A DNA stretch of 64,000 nucleotides from Hymenopellis radicata (lineage: Eukaryota; Basidiomycota; Agaricomycetes; Agaricales; Physalacriaceae). Positions 1 through 10,340 of the stretch are shown here, piece after piece. The notes below the pieces were generated by a model, which was not told the origin of the DNA, did not search any database, and saw only the letters and a program-made list of their open reading frames with translations. The stretch covers positions 186,001 to 250,000 of the forward strand of contig JADNRX010000018.1 in the NCBI GenBank assembly GCA_015501595.1, in the 5' to 3' direction. Position numbers and translations under genes: made by a program. The number at the start of each line of letters is the position of its first letter. Positions within the stretch are counted from its first letter, which is position 1.

Positions 1-719
1 GGCGTGACCGAATCTTGCCTCCTACCATCATGTCGCGCCATCTCATGCCCACCGCGAAGTAACCGACGCTCGTTGTGAATGACGCTAAGTCACTGCAGCG
101 ACTACAGAGTACCAGCAATGAGAGACTCTCTCTACTCTGACGCTGACAGGGTGAGAGTTGAATACCAGAGCGTCCTTGAGAACGTGGGCTGACAAGGAAG
201 AACATATGGCCGATGTAATCAGGATGTAGTAGGCTAGGATTCCGCTCGCTACGAACGTGAATAGCGCCGCCACGTGCGAAGCGCGCTGGTCACGAGTGAC
301 GAGCCTAAGGATGTAGTGTCATGAAACTCTGCAACCATCATCCCTCCTCACACCATATCTACGGTCGCCATCCGCCATCGTCTACTTGCACTGCTAGAGG
401 AGCATGAAATACCCGGCTATTGCCCGGCTAACACTGAGAACCTTGATGCACTTTGTGCGTAGTTCGTTTCATGGTTTCATTGTATCAGAGGCGCGCCAAT
501 GTTCAAGTTTGAAGTCGTATCAGGAGTTGATTCTACTGCGGCGTCCCCCAAGTGACGCTATTAGCCGATCGTCCTCCTCAATTCACTCATTTCTTCAGTT
601 TATGTTTACGTCTTTGTAGGGTCCGAAACTGGTGGCCATCGTGGCGGCAGTCAGGTTGCCCGCCTTGACGAGCGCTGCACAGGCTCCCAACTGTGATTTA
701 GCCTCGGTGACAAAGGAGA
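1..719. other. No recognisable gene
   Basis: Short open frames exist on both strands, including a hydrophobic 62-codon minus frame at 85-273 and a 71-codon plus frame at 404-619. None shows a family motif or a convincing exon chain. By comparison with the intact paralogue at 47.7-49.9 kb, this is where the first exons of the following FAD oxidoreductase should lie, but no matching signal peptide or N-terminal exon is visible. Confidence 0.5.
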
Positions 720-2275
720 GCTGGCATCGCGTTTGCGCAAACATACAACTTGCGGGTCGCCGTCAAGGCGTCGGGCCACGACTATCTCGGCCGTTCCACT
801 GCCCGCGACTCATTACTGATCTCGACGCACCTTCTCCAGGACATCTCGTTTTCTGAGGACTACCAGATCGGTAATCAGAGTCAAGGTTCAGCAGTCACTG
901 TTGGCAGTGGCGTCTTTTTGAACAAACTGTACCCGGCCGCTAAGGCGGAGGGTAAGATCGTTATTGGTGGAACGGCTGGCACCGTCATAGCCGCAGGGGG
1001 ATATGTCCAAGGCGCTGGACATTCGGCATTATCTCCTCTACTCGGTCTGGCCGCTGACAATGTGCTTCGTATGTTCTCTGGCATCTCGGTATTTCCCTTG
1101 TTTGACAGTTCTTTAGAATTCCAGGTCGTCACTGGGAATGCAGAAGTTGTCACGGTGGACGAGACACAGAATAGCGATCGTCAGTCTCTCCATTCTCACT
1201 ATATTTTCACAACTTGAACTCATGCTACACTTCAGTGTTCTGGGCTCTTCGTGGTGGTGGCGCCGGTTCTTTGGGCGTCATCATATCGGCGACTTTCCAT
1301 ACATTTCCCACCTTCAATGGGACTGTGTCCAGCGTCCTGGTACACTCCAACGACTCGACCGCTTTTGGAAACGTCATGGGAGTGCACGCTAAACACATTT
1401 TCGACTTGGACGACCTTCGCCCCGCCCAGTACTTTTATGCGCGCCGGAACGCGACCTCCAATCAGTTTAATCTCATTATAGCCACATTCTTCCTGAATGT
1501 CAGCGCAGAAGCTGCGACGTCGGTGATGCAGCCGTTGTTGGATGATATTGTAGCGAATGGGGGTACGATTGGGTCCCAGTCTGTCCAGGAAGCGAACTTC
1601 AACGACGCTGTCACCACGCAGGATGACGTTGTTGCGCAAAATCTGGCTATGGGCTCTCGGTTGTTTCCCCAAGCCGTTTATCGGGATTCGCCAGATGCTA
1701 TTGGCCAGATGTACACGAAGCTATTCGATGCTGGCTCCAACTCGTAAGTCATCCCTCGTTTGTCTACCTTATGCTGACTGGTTGTACAGCGTTCTTGGTC
1801 ATCTTGTCGCTGGGGGTAAGAAATCATTATCACGACCAAACGGCTAATAACTTTCGCTCCGCAGGCCAAGTCACAGAAAACGCGGATATCGATTCTGCTG
1901 TTCACCTGGCCTGGAGATCAGCCAAGACGCATGTATGGCTGAGGTTCCTATTTGTTAAATCAAGTCTAATGCTTTGGATAGATGATACTTGTCAATCAGT
2001 GGCAGGATAACATTGATGCGTCCTTAGTCCCCTCCTTCCAGACGGAGTTCCAGACGATTCAACTGCCGATCATTGAGGAAGTCATTGGTTCCGACGCTGG
2101 CTCGTACTCCAACGAAGCAGACTTGACGGAGCCCAATTTCCAGACTACCTTCTACGGACCCAATTACGACAAACTGAGCACGATCAAGAGCAAGTATGAT
2201 CCCGCTGATTTGTTCATTGTTGCAGCCGGTGTTGGAAGTGAACGTTGGGATGCAGATGGTTTCTGTAAAGTATAA
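720..2275 (+). pseudogene. 5'-truncated FAD-linked (BBE-type) oxidoreductase
   Basis: This fragment matches exon for exon the intact FAD oxidoreductase on the minus strand at 47.7-49.9 kb. It starts at an intron-exon border (AGIAFAQTYNLR) and holds the FAD-binding PCMH core with the predicted FAD-linking His in ASGHDYLGRS, then GLAADNVL, then WALRGGGAGSLG. It ends in a berberine-bridge-type C-terminus (YDPADLFIVAAGVGSERW, stop at 2273-2275). Introns at about 1073-1129, 1179-1233, 1746-1790, 1817-1862 and 1933-2003 keep usable splice sites. The signal peptide and first roughly 130 codons seen in the paralogue are missing upstream, and no Met precedes the fragment in a sensible place, so it is probably non-functional. 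The remaining frame shows no internal stop, so truncation looks fairly recent. An unusual distant first exon is the alternative. Confidence 0.7.
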
Positions 2276-2512
2276 AAGTAGTACCTTGGAATGTCCAGAC
2301 TCCACCATGTTATTTGCTAATTTGTTGTCCCCATACATGCCGAGAATGTGCAATGCGCTTCACAGACAAGAAAACTCTAGTATTTCTTGAGTATTTCAGC
2401 ATTGTTGACAAGCCTGATTGTATCAATGGGGCGTGCACGTGAAGACCAAGGTAATGATTGTGGACTCTCATGATCACGATGCTGTCCATACGTATCTCTC
2501 TTCGTAACCTCC

Positions 2513-5417
2513 ATGCCAGCATCTGCTTCCTCTACTCCTCCTGAAAAGGAGCTGTTATCGGAAGGGATTTCTACGGATGTTCCCGCTCCAGCCCCAATCC
2601 AACCCCCCGTGTCACCTTCAGGTCCAACCGCTGAGACGCATTTCTTTGGTCTGAGGCAGGACGCGGCCATGCGTGGCTTTCACACGCAGGCTTTCAGCGA
2701 CGACTATGATAAACGCCTTCCAGAGGATCCGTATTGCAAGGAGAGCGCACCGAACGCGAGGGTGTGGCGGATGTATGTGGAGGAGGCCGCGGCCTACGAC
2801 GCGAACATGGTCGGGCAGTCTCGCGACGGTTTAGATGTAATGCTAGTATTTGTAGGACCCAGTTTCCTTTCCTGTGGCTCTATAACTGACGGTCCATAGG
2901 CTGGTCTGTTCTCTGCGGTTGTCACCTCGTTTCTGGTTCAGGTATCGCAGAGTTTACAGGCAGATTACGCACAAATGTCTGCTGTCCTGCTCCACGACCT
3001 CATCTTCATTCAACTTTCTCTCGCTGACGGCGTTTCCGCCGCCAATATCACACGTCCTTCTGTAAACCCCGCTCAGGCATATGTTGCCGATGGAATCACA
3101 GTGTGGGTCAACGGCCTCTGGGTCGTCAGCCTTACCGCGAGCTTGGTTGTTGCACTTATTGCCGTTCTAGCGAAGCAATGGCTGCATCACTATGTCGCCC
3201 CTCCGTCTGGTACACCGCGCCTTCGCAGTCACATTCGACACTTCCGGTTCATGGGTTTGGAACGATGGCACGTTCGAATTATCATCGGAGTCCTCCCGAT
3301 TATCATGCACATTTCTCTTACACTATTCCTCTCCGGCCTCGTTCTCTACTTCGTTCCACTTCGCCAAGCACTGGCCTGGACTGTTGGCGTTATCACAATC
3401 ATCGTTTTCCTGCTCTATTTTGTTGCAAACGCCATGCCCTTCTTCTCCCCCCAATGTCCGTACAAGACACTGTTAACAGAAGCCATTTATGGCCTTCATA
3501 AATACTGTATGTTGTTGTACAGTTCATTGTCCTGCCTTAATCGGGAAGACGTGCGGGCACTATGGGAAAAACCCGCACCGCGTCCACTGCACTCCTTGAT
3601 GGAAGCAGAGACTCATGCAGTTTCCTCCGATCGTGATACCCTCTCTATTGATGCATTCGATTGGATGTTCAACATGTCTTCGAACCCTTCTGTACGGAGC
3701 ATTGTGTTGCAGGCATTGGGCGGCCTTCCTTCACGGGTATTGGCGTACACAAAGGTGAAATGGGACAAGGAGCGGGTGGCTGAGATGGCCATGGCCCGTT
3801 ATCAGTTGATACGAGGATGCCTCAGAGGGGTCGGCGATTCTCAGGACTGCCTAGAATGTCTTCCTGGCTATGAAGCGACGTTCGAACGATTGACTCGTTC
3901 TCTGGTCTTCCTCCCGGACGAAACGTATAAAAATCTGTTGGACACACATTTTCGATCTCCCCCGAACGCTGAGGTCCCCTTCCAGGCCACTCGCGCTCTT
4001 CTGGTCACCGGCCATCGCAAGGACAGTGTCGAGAGAATCGATCAGGAAACTTCTTTGTTCAACTTTTTCTTGTCAAACCATGAAGTTAGGCTGCACTCGC
4101 TGGTATGGGAAGAGCTCATGAAAACGACCAGTAGCATCCACATCTTCAGTCGCTGTCAGAGTAATCCGGCGCTCGGTCCATCCTATGCCCAGTTGATGAT
4201 GCTCCTCGCAAGTTCCTCATATGAGGGAATTGATAAGACATTGATGAGGCGGCGCCGTCTAAATGGTTCAGAGCAACCAGTGACGCTGTCAGTAGCTATG
4301 AGCATCAGTCCGGCACTTGAACTTGTCATTTGGAAAGATATTCTAGCCTCTCCCATGCTTCGGCCATTTGATAATCGTGGTTCTTCGTCATCGTTCCGCA
4401 TGCGATTCTTGATTGCTGCTGGAAAATTCGCACTATATGGGATGCAAGATATGCCAACAGCGTGCTACTTACGGCTGCTTGGGCATGTCTTACGACTTTT
4501 CCTGGAACACTTTGAGCAGGATATAGATCGGATCGGTCCGGGTATGGATCCCGTCCAAGATTTCCTGATTGCAGCCATGAAGGAAACCGTCCGTCTATGA
4601 TCCTACGAGTATGACGCTCGAAGGCCCGGATAGGGAACTTCTAGAACTACAGAAGAGTTGCCTAACAACAATCATTCGCCTTTACCATATTCATTTGATA
4701 GAAGAGAAATTGTTCTCTTTTCCCTTGTTGCATACAGTCATGCAGGTCTCAGTCATGTTTCTCAATACCACGGAATTCCCTCCAGCCCGTCTTCCCTCGA
4801 ATCCTATTCATCCCATTCGTACTTGTCAGGACACATGTCAAATCGTGGGCTGCGCACTCTCGCGAGGTCGCGAAGAGGCTTACCACCTTCTCATTGACAC
4901 TGAGTGGATGGAAGTGATGTCCCCACTTTGGATCTTGCCTGCGGGAGCACATTCAAGTATCATTGCAGAATACATCATTTGGTCTGCAATTCATAATACA
5001 TGACTCGACTCGCCAAACCTTCATACAGCATCTTCATACACCTCGAAACCTCGTCATCTGTTCCTTTCAGTGTATTCGGATGTTTCAGCACTGATAACGT
5101 TGATTGGATTAGACCCTGATCATTCGTCTTGGGTAGACTGTCGGCATACCATGCGAGCGATTCTAGATTGGTGGCGAAGTCCTACACGCTCGTCTTTAGA
5201 TTTTCCCCTGCGTGATTTCTATGGACAGAGGAATCTGGGGTCAGTATCATTCCGCGATAGGTTAGAGAATATTCTCTTGCAGGGTGATATTGGTCGCCTC
5301 GAAAAGGCCATTGAGGTCTTGGAGGGTGCGTACACGAGACTGCAGAATTTAGCTTGCATGATGATGCATCAGACAGATAGTGAATTATACAGCAGTGGAG
5401 ACGAATACAGTGTATGA
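2513..5417 (+). pseudogene. DUF6535 membrane protein, copy 1 (frame-interrupted)
   Basis: Begins with a low-complexity Ser/Pro/Ala stretch (MPASASSTPPEK), then RVWRMYVEEAAAYDANMVGQ, the start of the DUF6535 domain. One intron (2853-2899) sits between MLVF and AGLFSAVVTSFLVQ, exactly as in copies 2 and 3. Four hydrophobic segments follow: AGLFSAVVTSFL, WVNGLWVVSLTASLVVALIA, IIIGVLPIIMHISLTLFLSG and WTVGVITIIVFLLYF. After them comes a long soluble C-terminal region, about 870 residues in all if the frames are joined. The frame is lost at a stop at 4598-4600 and shifts again near 4975 and 5060, although homology to copy 2 continues to 5414 (DPDHSSWVDCRHTMRAILDW). The family is known from Agaricomycetes and has no assigned function. 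Unrecognised introns could explain part of the breakage, but multiple decay events seem more likely. Confidence 0.7.
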
Positions 5418-5817
5418 TGCATTATATATGGCCGCGGCGCACATAATATTAGGTTAAGTACATTATTTAACATATATTTGCCACGGCGTCAGCTTCAGAG
5501 GAATCATGAGTTTCTACAAGCTTAACAGTCACGAATGTATTTGCACTCTGAAATTCGAAGGCCGAGGCGAAGCTGACTTCTGCCCTGCACGACCAGTGAC
5601 CGCCCAACACTCGCGTGAGCATTCGTCCACCTCTTGTTTTGCGGTAGTCAGACGTAAACTGTACAAGTATGCGTCATCGTAACTTACCTTCGGCTTCTAC
5701 CATCACGTCTGGCAACTGGCCTCGTGTCACCGTCTCACGCTCTCGGCACAAAAGTAATAGACAGCCGTTATATATAAGGGCAAGCCAATTGCAAAATGTC
5801 TTCCCACCGTTGTCCAA
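5418..5817. other. Intergenic region upstream of the AtuA-like gene
   Basis: No coding region is supported. A TATA-like stretch (TATATAAGGG) at about 5770-5780 lies roughly 40 bp before the chosen start of the next gene and is a plausible core promoter. Confidence 0.4.
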
Positions 5818-8388
5818 ATGGCTGCTCCAAGAATCGACCGGCGACCTATCCGAGTAAGCCCCCCCCCCCCTTATCGTTGCTCGTCTACCCTCTTGACGTC
5901 AAACGCGCCCTAGGTTGGCGCGTTTAGTGGATATGCTGGTGACAGATAGTGCGTGCGCTCTTCATTGCACGACCGATGAAGTTTTTAGCTTTGTAATCCC
6001 AGCGACGGTCTTCTGCGCCAAGCGACGCACGGAAATGTCGATATTCTCTTTGGCGACTATCTCGCTGAAGTGAATATTGCTCGCCTTGCGCTGGACAGAT
6101 CGCAAGACCCGACGAAGGGATACGAGATGCGGTTCTTTCGACAGTTCTGCGATGCCGTGGACGTGATTGTTGAGAAGCGCCTTCGAGTGGGTAGCGCAAG
6201 GTATCCTGGAAAGATTCCGTTCTCATTTCTTTGTTCAGGTCGTTACAAATGCTGGAGGACTTAATCCTTCTGCTCTCGCTGAAGCTTGCGACAAGCTGCT
6301 TAAGTCCCGAGGTTATCAAGAAATGAAAGTAAGTCTCTCGGCTCACTGCTCAGCGAACGACGACCTCGAGCTCTTTTCAGGTGGCCGCGGTAACTGGAGA
6401 CGACGTTCTCCCGTTCATCTCCAGCCTAACTACAGACGGCGAGCACTTTCCGCACTTGGAAGACCAAAGACCACTTGCATCGTGGGGTCTCAAGCCTATC
6501 TCGGCAAACGCGTATTGTGGTGCCCGAGCCATCGTTGGGGCACTTGACGCGGGTGCGGATATCATTATCGTCAGTGCCACGCTTTCCGTGTAGGGCGCAT
6601 TGAAATGAGCTTGTGCTGTTTATTTAGACTGGCCGCGTTACGGACGCCTCACCTGTAATCGCCGCTTCGCAATGGTGGCATGGATGGTCGTGGAACGCAT
6701 ACGACCGTCTTGCTGGAGCGCTATTGGCTGGACATTGCATTGTACGTGTACCTTTCAAAGTCATGCGCGCCCCGAGTATAGCTTCTACTTACAGGAATGC
6801 GGCCCGTATTGTACGGGGGGAAACTTTTCAGGCTTCAAGTCTCTAGGCGCTGAACGATGCATTGATTTGGCCTTTCCCATTGCAGAGGTGTCTGCCGATG
6901 GGACCTTCATCATTACTCGACCGGAGCAAGGCAACTTCAATGGAGTCGTCACTATTGATACCGTTCGATCCCAGATGTTATACGAGTTGCAAGGGAACGT
7001 CGGTATACCTCAACACTTTGATAAGGCCTGATGCTGACGCGCGGCGTTATTAGATCTATCTCAATCCCGATGTACAGGGCATTCTGAACGATGTTCAAGT
7101 ACAAGAAGTGGGAAGGGATCGTGTTCGCGTTTTCAACGTGAAGGGTGCTGCACCGCCGGATACCACAAAGGTGGCTATCTGCGCTGTTGGTGGGCATCAG
7201 GCGGAGCAATGGGTGTGCGCTACCGGGCTCGATATCAAAGGCGAGTTCTTCTGTACAATTGCCCATTAGACGTCGCCTCAACGAACGATAGAAAAGTTCG
7301 CCAACGTGGAGCTGCATGTCAAGGCCCATTTGGGCGAGAAGATCAACGAGTTTAACGTCTTTGATTTTACGCAATACGGAGTGTACGTGTTCTACACGAT
7401 ATGGGGGGCCGTTTAAACACTTAGACCATAGCCCTCAAGAGGATCCTTCGACTGAGGCATTAGGTACGGCGATGCTTCGGATCTTCGCGCAGGCGCCAAA
7501 ACTTGAAGCCTTTTCGCATTTCGACAATATGCTTCAGCTCGCGTTCGTGGAAGGATTGGGACATTTTCCTGGAATGCATTTCAATGTGAGCAGAACATGC
7601 TTCGCATTTGTCAACTGCTAACTTATTTGTAGCTTGATACCCGTATTTGTCTTCCGAAGCCATACATCGAATAGTACGCGTCGGACCTTTGACGCGCTTG
7701 AAACTGACGGTTCTGTAGCTGGCCGGCTCTGATGAACATCAAGTATCTGACGAATCAGTATCAATTTGTCGGTGCAGAATCTGCTGTAGCTGTTACAGGA
7801 CCAAGCCAAATCACTGCTCCGTTACGACAGTCGAATTATGACTCCACCGGTAAAGAGCTTGATTCGAGCGTTGTCCTTGAAACTGTTCGCGGGCCTCTGG
7901 GATGGATCGTTCACGCACGCTCCGGGGTTTGTTCTCTGATCCTCCCCTTATCCTCATGTTCTGACGGAATTCCGTAGGATAAGGGTGGTAGTGAGTTACT
8001 ACAACGGCGTATGGTTGAAACAATATCGCTGAGTGCATATAGATGTCAATGTTGGTTTTTACGTGCGCCATGAAGACGAGTACCCGTGGCTCAGGTCCCT
8101 TTTATCGCACAAGAAGATGGTTGAGCTTCTTTCCAAAGAGTTCGTAGGGAACAAGATTGAACGTGTTGAGTTTCCGGGTATCTGGGCTGTCCACTTCGTA
8201 AGTGCCGTTATAGCACACTGTTATGGGGGGAACGTGTTCATCAGGCTCTGCAGGTCGTTCATGACTACCTGGGCAACGGCGTGTCTTCCACGAGTAGGAT
8301 GGATGCGCTGGGGAAGAGCTTGGCGGAATTTTTGAGGGCGAAGTATGTTAATTTGCCAAAGAAATTCCTGGCGCGAGGGAGAATTTGA
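5818..8388 (+). CDS. AtuA-like acyclic terpene utilisation family protein (DUF1446)
   Basis: The start at 5818 is chosen because it gives MAAPRIDRRPIR spliced to VGAFSGYAGDR, the usual family N-terminus; an ATG at 5796 is in the wrong frame. Further landmarks are FGDYLAEVNIA, VTNAGGLNPSALAE, VTGDDVLP, GRVTDASPVIAA, ECGPYCTGGNFSG, CAVGGHQAEQW and, near the end, HARSG-DKGG-NVNVGFYVR, the conserved motif of the C-terminal AtuA-like domain. About fourteen short introns are readable, the first carrying a 12-C run. The exon coding DKGG is only 13 nt (7978-7990). Stop at 8386-8388. AtuA belongs to the bacterial geraniol/citronellol degradation cluster, but its exact reaction is unknown and the fungal members are uncharacterised, so no substrate is assigned. 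All exons join in frame, so the gene looks intact. Confidence 0.85.
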
Positions 8389-8567
8389 AAGGGCAAAATT
8401 CTTTACGAGATGAGAGAAGGGGTTGTTTCAGAGACTATGGTCCGAGGTCTGATTGTTTGTGGGAAGGAGGGTTTGATCAGATGAAGCAGATTGTGGCGGA
8501 CATGAAGACGGTGGACTTTACTTATATGAAGTATTACTGGCGCCAGAGGATAGCTTGAAATGTACTT

Positions 8568-8680
8568 GTACATGTTGAACTACGTTTCAAGGAGTTGATA
8601 GGGAACAGAAATTGAACACGTTGATTCATTGGTGTGATGCTTTGGGAAAGAGCAGCACACCTGCGGGCGAAGCTTGAACT
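8568..8680 (+). pseudogene. Relic of the AtuA-like gene 3' end
   Basis: The stretch from TTGAACTACGTTTCAAGGAG onward is clearly similar to the AtuA coding sequence at 8122-8172 (around KEFVGNKIERVE) and then to 8297-8330 (MDALGKSLAE). It has stops and lacks the intron between the two parts in recognisable form. It sits about 200 bp downstream of the intact gene. It is best read as a decayed remnant of a tandem copy. Confidence 0.55.
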
Positions 8681-9235
8681 AAAAACAGTCCTTGCGGGTG
8701 CCAACCGCAAGGGCAAATTCTACACCCACAGTAGAGCTTATGGTGGAAACAGTTCAATATTACTACAAGACTTGGTAAACTGATAAACAGATGGAAAGCT
8801 TCGCATTTAGACGTATTAATATTATCCAACGCGCCATCATGAAACGAAGGATTCCTAGCCGCTGATGAACGAAGGCTGTGGAAACTCGGTCTCACATTCT
8901 TGGCCGCTCCTCATCGCTGCGTGAAGAAATGGACGGTGGCGTAACACGATATGACTGTCTGGGACCTAGAGCAGCGCCTTTGAATTACTGCGCAGGTGTG
9001 CCGGTCAAGGCCGTGCGGCGTGCGCGTAATCAGGGTAGCGTGACGGTGACTGCGTTACCCACGTGAGAAACGACCAACAGCGCCTCCACCTCCTTGTACA
9101 CTAACGCCCGTCTACTTTTCCCTTTAAAATCGTTTGAAACGGTGAGCACCCTTTCCGCGCCGCGCCAGACAGCGGCGGCGCCGTTGCAAACAACGAGCTC
9201 ACAGTTGAACCGTTTCCGCAGACCACACTTTGATA
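8681..9235. other. Intergenic region, promoter of synaptobrevin
   Basis: No gene is supported here. The region just before 9236 should contain the 5' untranslated region of the synaptobrevin gene. Confidence 0.4.
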
Positions 9236-9857
9236 ATGTTCGTCGTCATCGTCCAGCAAGACCATGCTCGCAGCTGTTAACGCCTTGTCCGCAGGTCTGA
9301 ACCTTACGACCCGTACTTGCCTCGCAATGGCTCGTCTTCGAACCCGTCCGGCGGCTCTCAGGGGACCGGCAACCCGAAGACTGCTGCTATCCAGGCACAA
9401 ATTGACGACACCGTTGGAATTATGCGGGAGAACATCACCAAAGTGGCGGAGAGAGGAGAGCGGTTGGATTCGCTGCAGGACAAGACAGGTCCGTGCGCAA
9501 CAGCGCCAACGAACAGCGTCTGACGTGTTTTAGATAACCTTGCTGTCTCTGCACAGGGATTCCGGCGTGGTGCCAACCGGGTCCGAAAGGTGCGTCCAGT
9601 TTGCTTACTTTATGTTTTCCGACTCTGACATTATTTGCCGTAGAATATGTGGTATGTTTATTAGTTCGTCTCTGTCTCACACTTTCGTTCACGTCATATC
9701 CTTCGCGTAGGTGGAAGGACATGAAGGTACGCTCCATTATTCTCGCCCATTGCCCATACCAACCAGCCCTCTTCAGATGCGAATCATCATTGGAGTCGCA
9801 ATCGCAGTGATTATTGTTATTATCGTGGTTTCCATCGTTAAGGCGACACAGAAATGA
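9236..9857 (+). CDS. Synaptobrevin / VAMP-type R-SNARE (Snc1/2-like)
   Basis: Encodes a predicted 118-residue vesicle SNARE for fusion of secretory and endocytic vesicles with target membranes. A short variable N-terminus ([10 protein letters not shown]) is followed by the SNARE coiled coil, about residues 32-92, with [20 protein letters not shown] (central layer Arg in VAERGE), then [19 protein letters not shown], a membrane-proximal NMWWKDMKMR and a C-terminal anchor of about 20 hydrophobic residues. The start codon appears to be split by an intron: AT at 9236-9237, intron 9238-9294, then GTCTGAA giving ATG TCT GAA. This reproduces the MSEPYDPY start common in fungal homologues. Four more short introns follow (for example 9489-9533). 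Stop at 9855-9857. All exons join in frame and all core residues are present. Confidence 0.9.
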
Positions 9858-10340
9858 TCTGTATTCCTTCCCGTCGTGGTTGTATCTATGCCCATAGTCT
9901 TAGTTTTCTTCCTCTTGCGGAGTAAATGATTCGAGGAGTTAATACACCTTACGGGCGGGTGGTACTGTGCTTTGGACCTCTTTTTGTTTCTCTACCCTTT
10001 TCTTTGCTATGTATATGATGTTTCTTGCCCGGATACCCTGCTTGTAATTCAGGATCACATTCTTCCACAGGAAAGGCATAGACAGGCATAGACTTGTTTG
10101 ATCAGTTGCTAAGTCACACTAGTAGTGTGGCACAAAAATGAGAAAAGATTGATGCATATCACCAGAGAATGCTTCCAAGTTGTGGAAATAGAAGCAGTTG
10201 AACACACACTTTCCTTTGACTTAGAGTACCGGTGCATCTAATAGGACAAGACTAGTACTACCAATCAAAAAGTAGCAGAAATTCAAGAATGCTGAGCAGG
10301 GGTATCCGAGGCTTTTGGGAATTTTGATGGGAGTATATTG
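9858..10340. other. Convergent intergenic region
   Basis: Lies between the 3' ends of synaptobrevin (+) and the NRPS-like gene (-). It is AT-rich and presumably holds both 3' untranslated regions. No other feature is seen. Confidence 0.4.

Noticed and set aside
5796..5853. Alternative AtuA start giving MSSHRCPNGCSK
   Set aside because: Out of frame with the conserved RPIR-VGAFSGYAGDR junction; the ATG at 5818 fits.
9101..9576. Minus-strand frames opposite synaptobrevin
   Set aside because: Shadows of the real exons with no motif.
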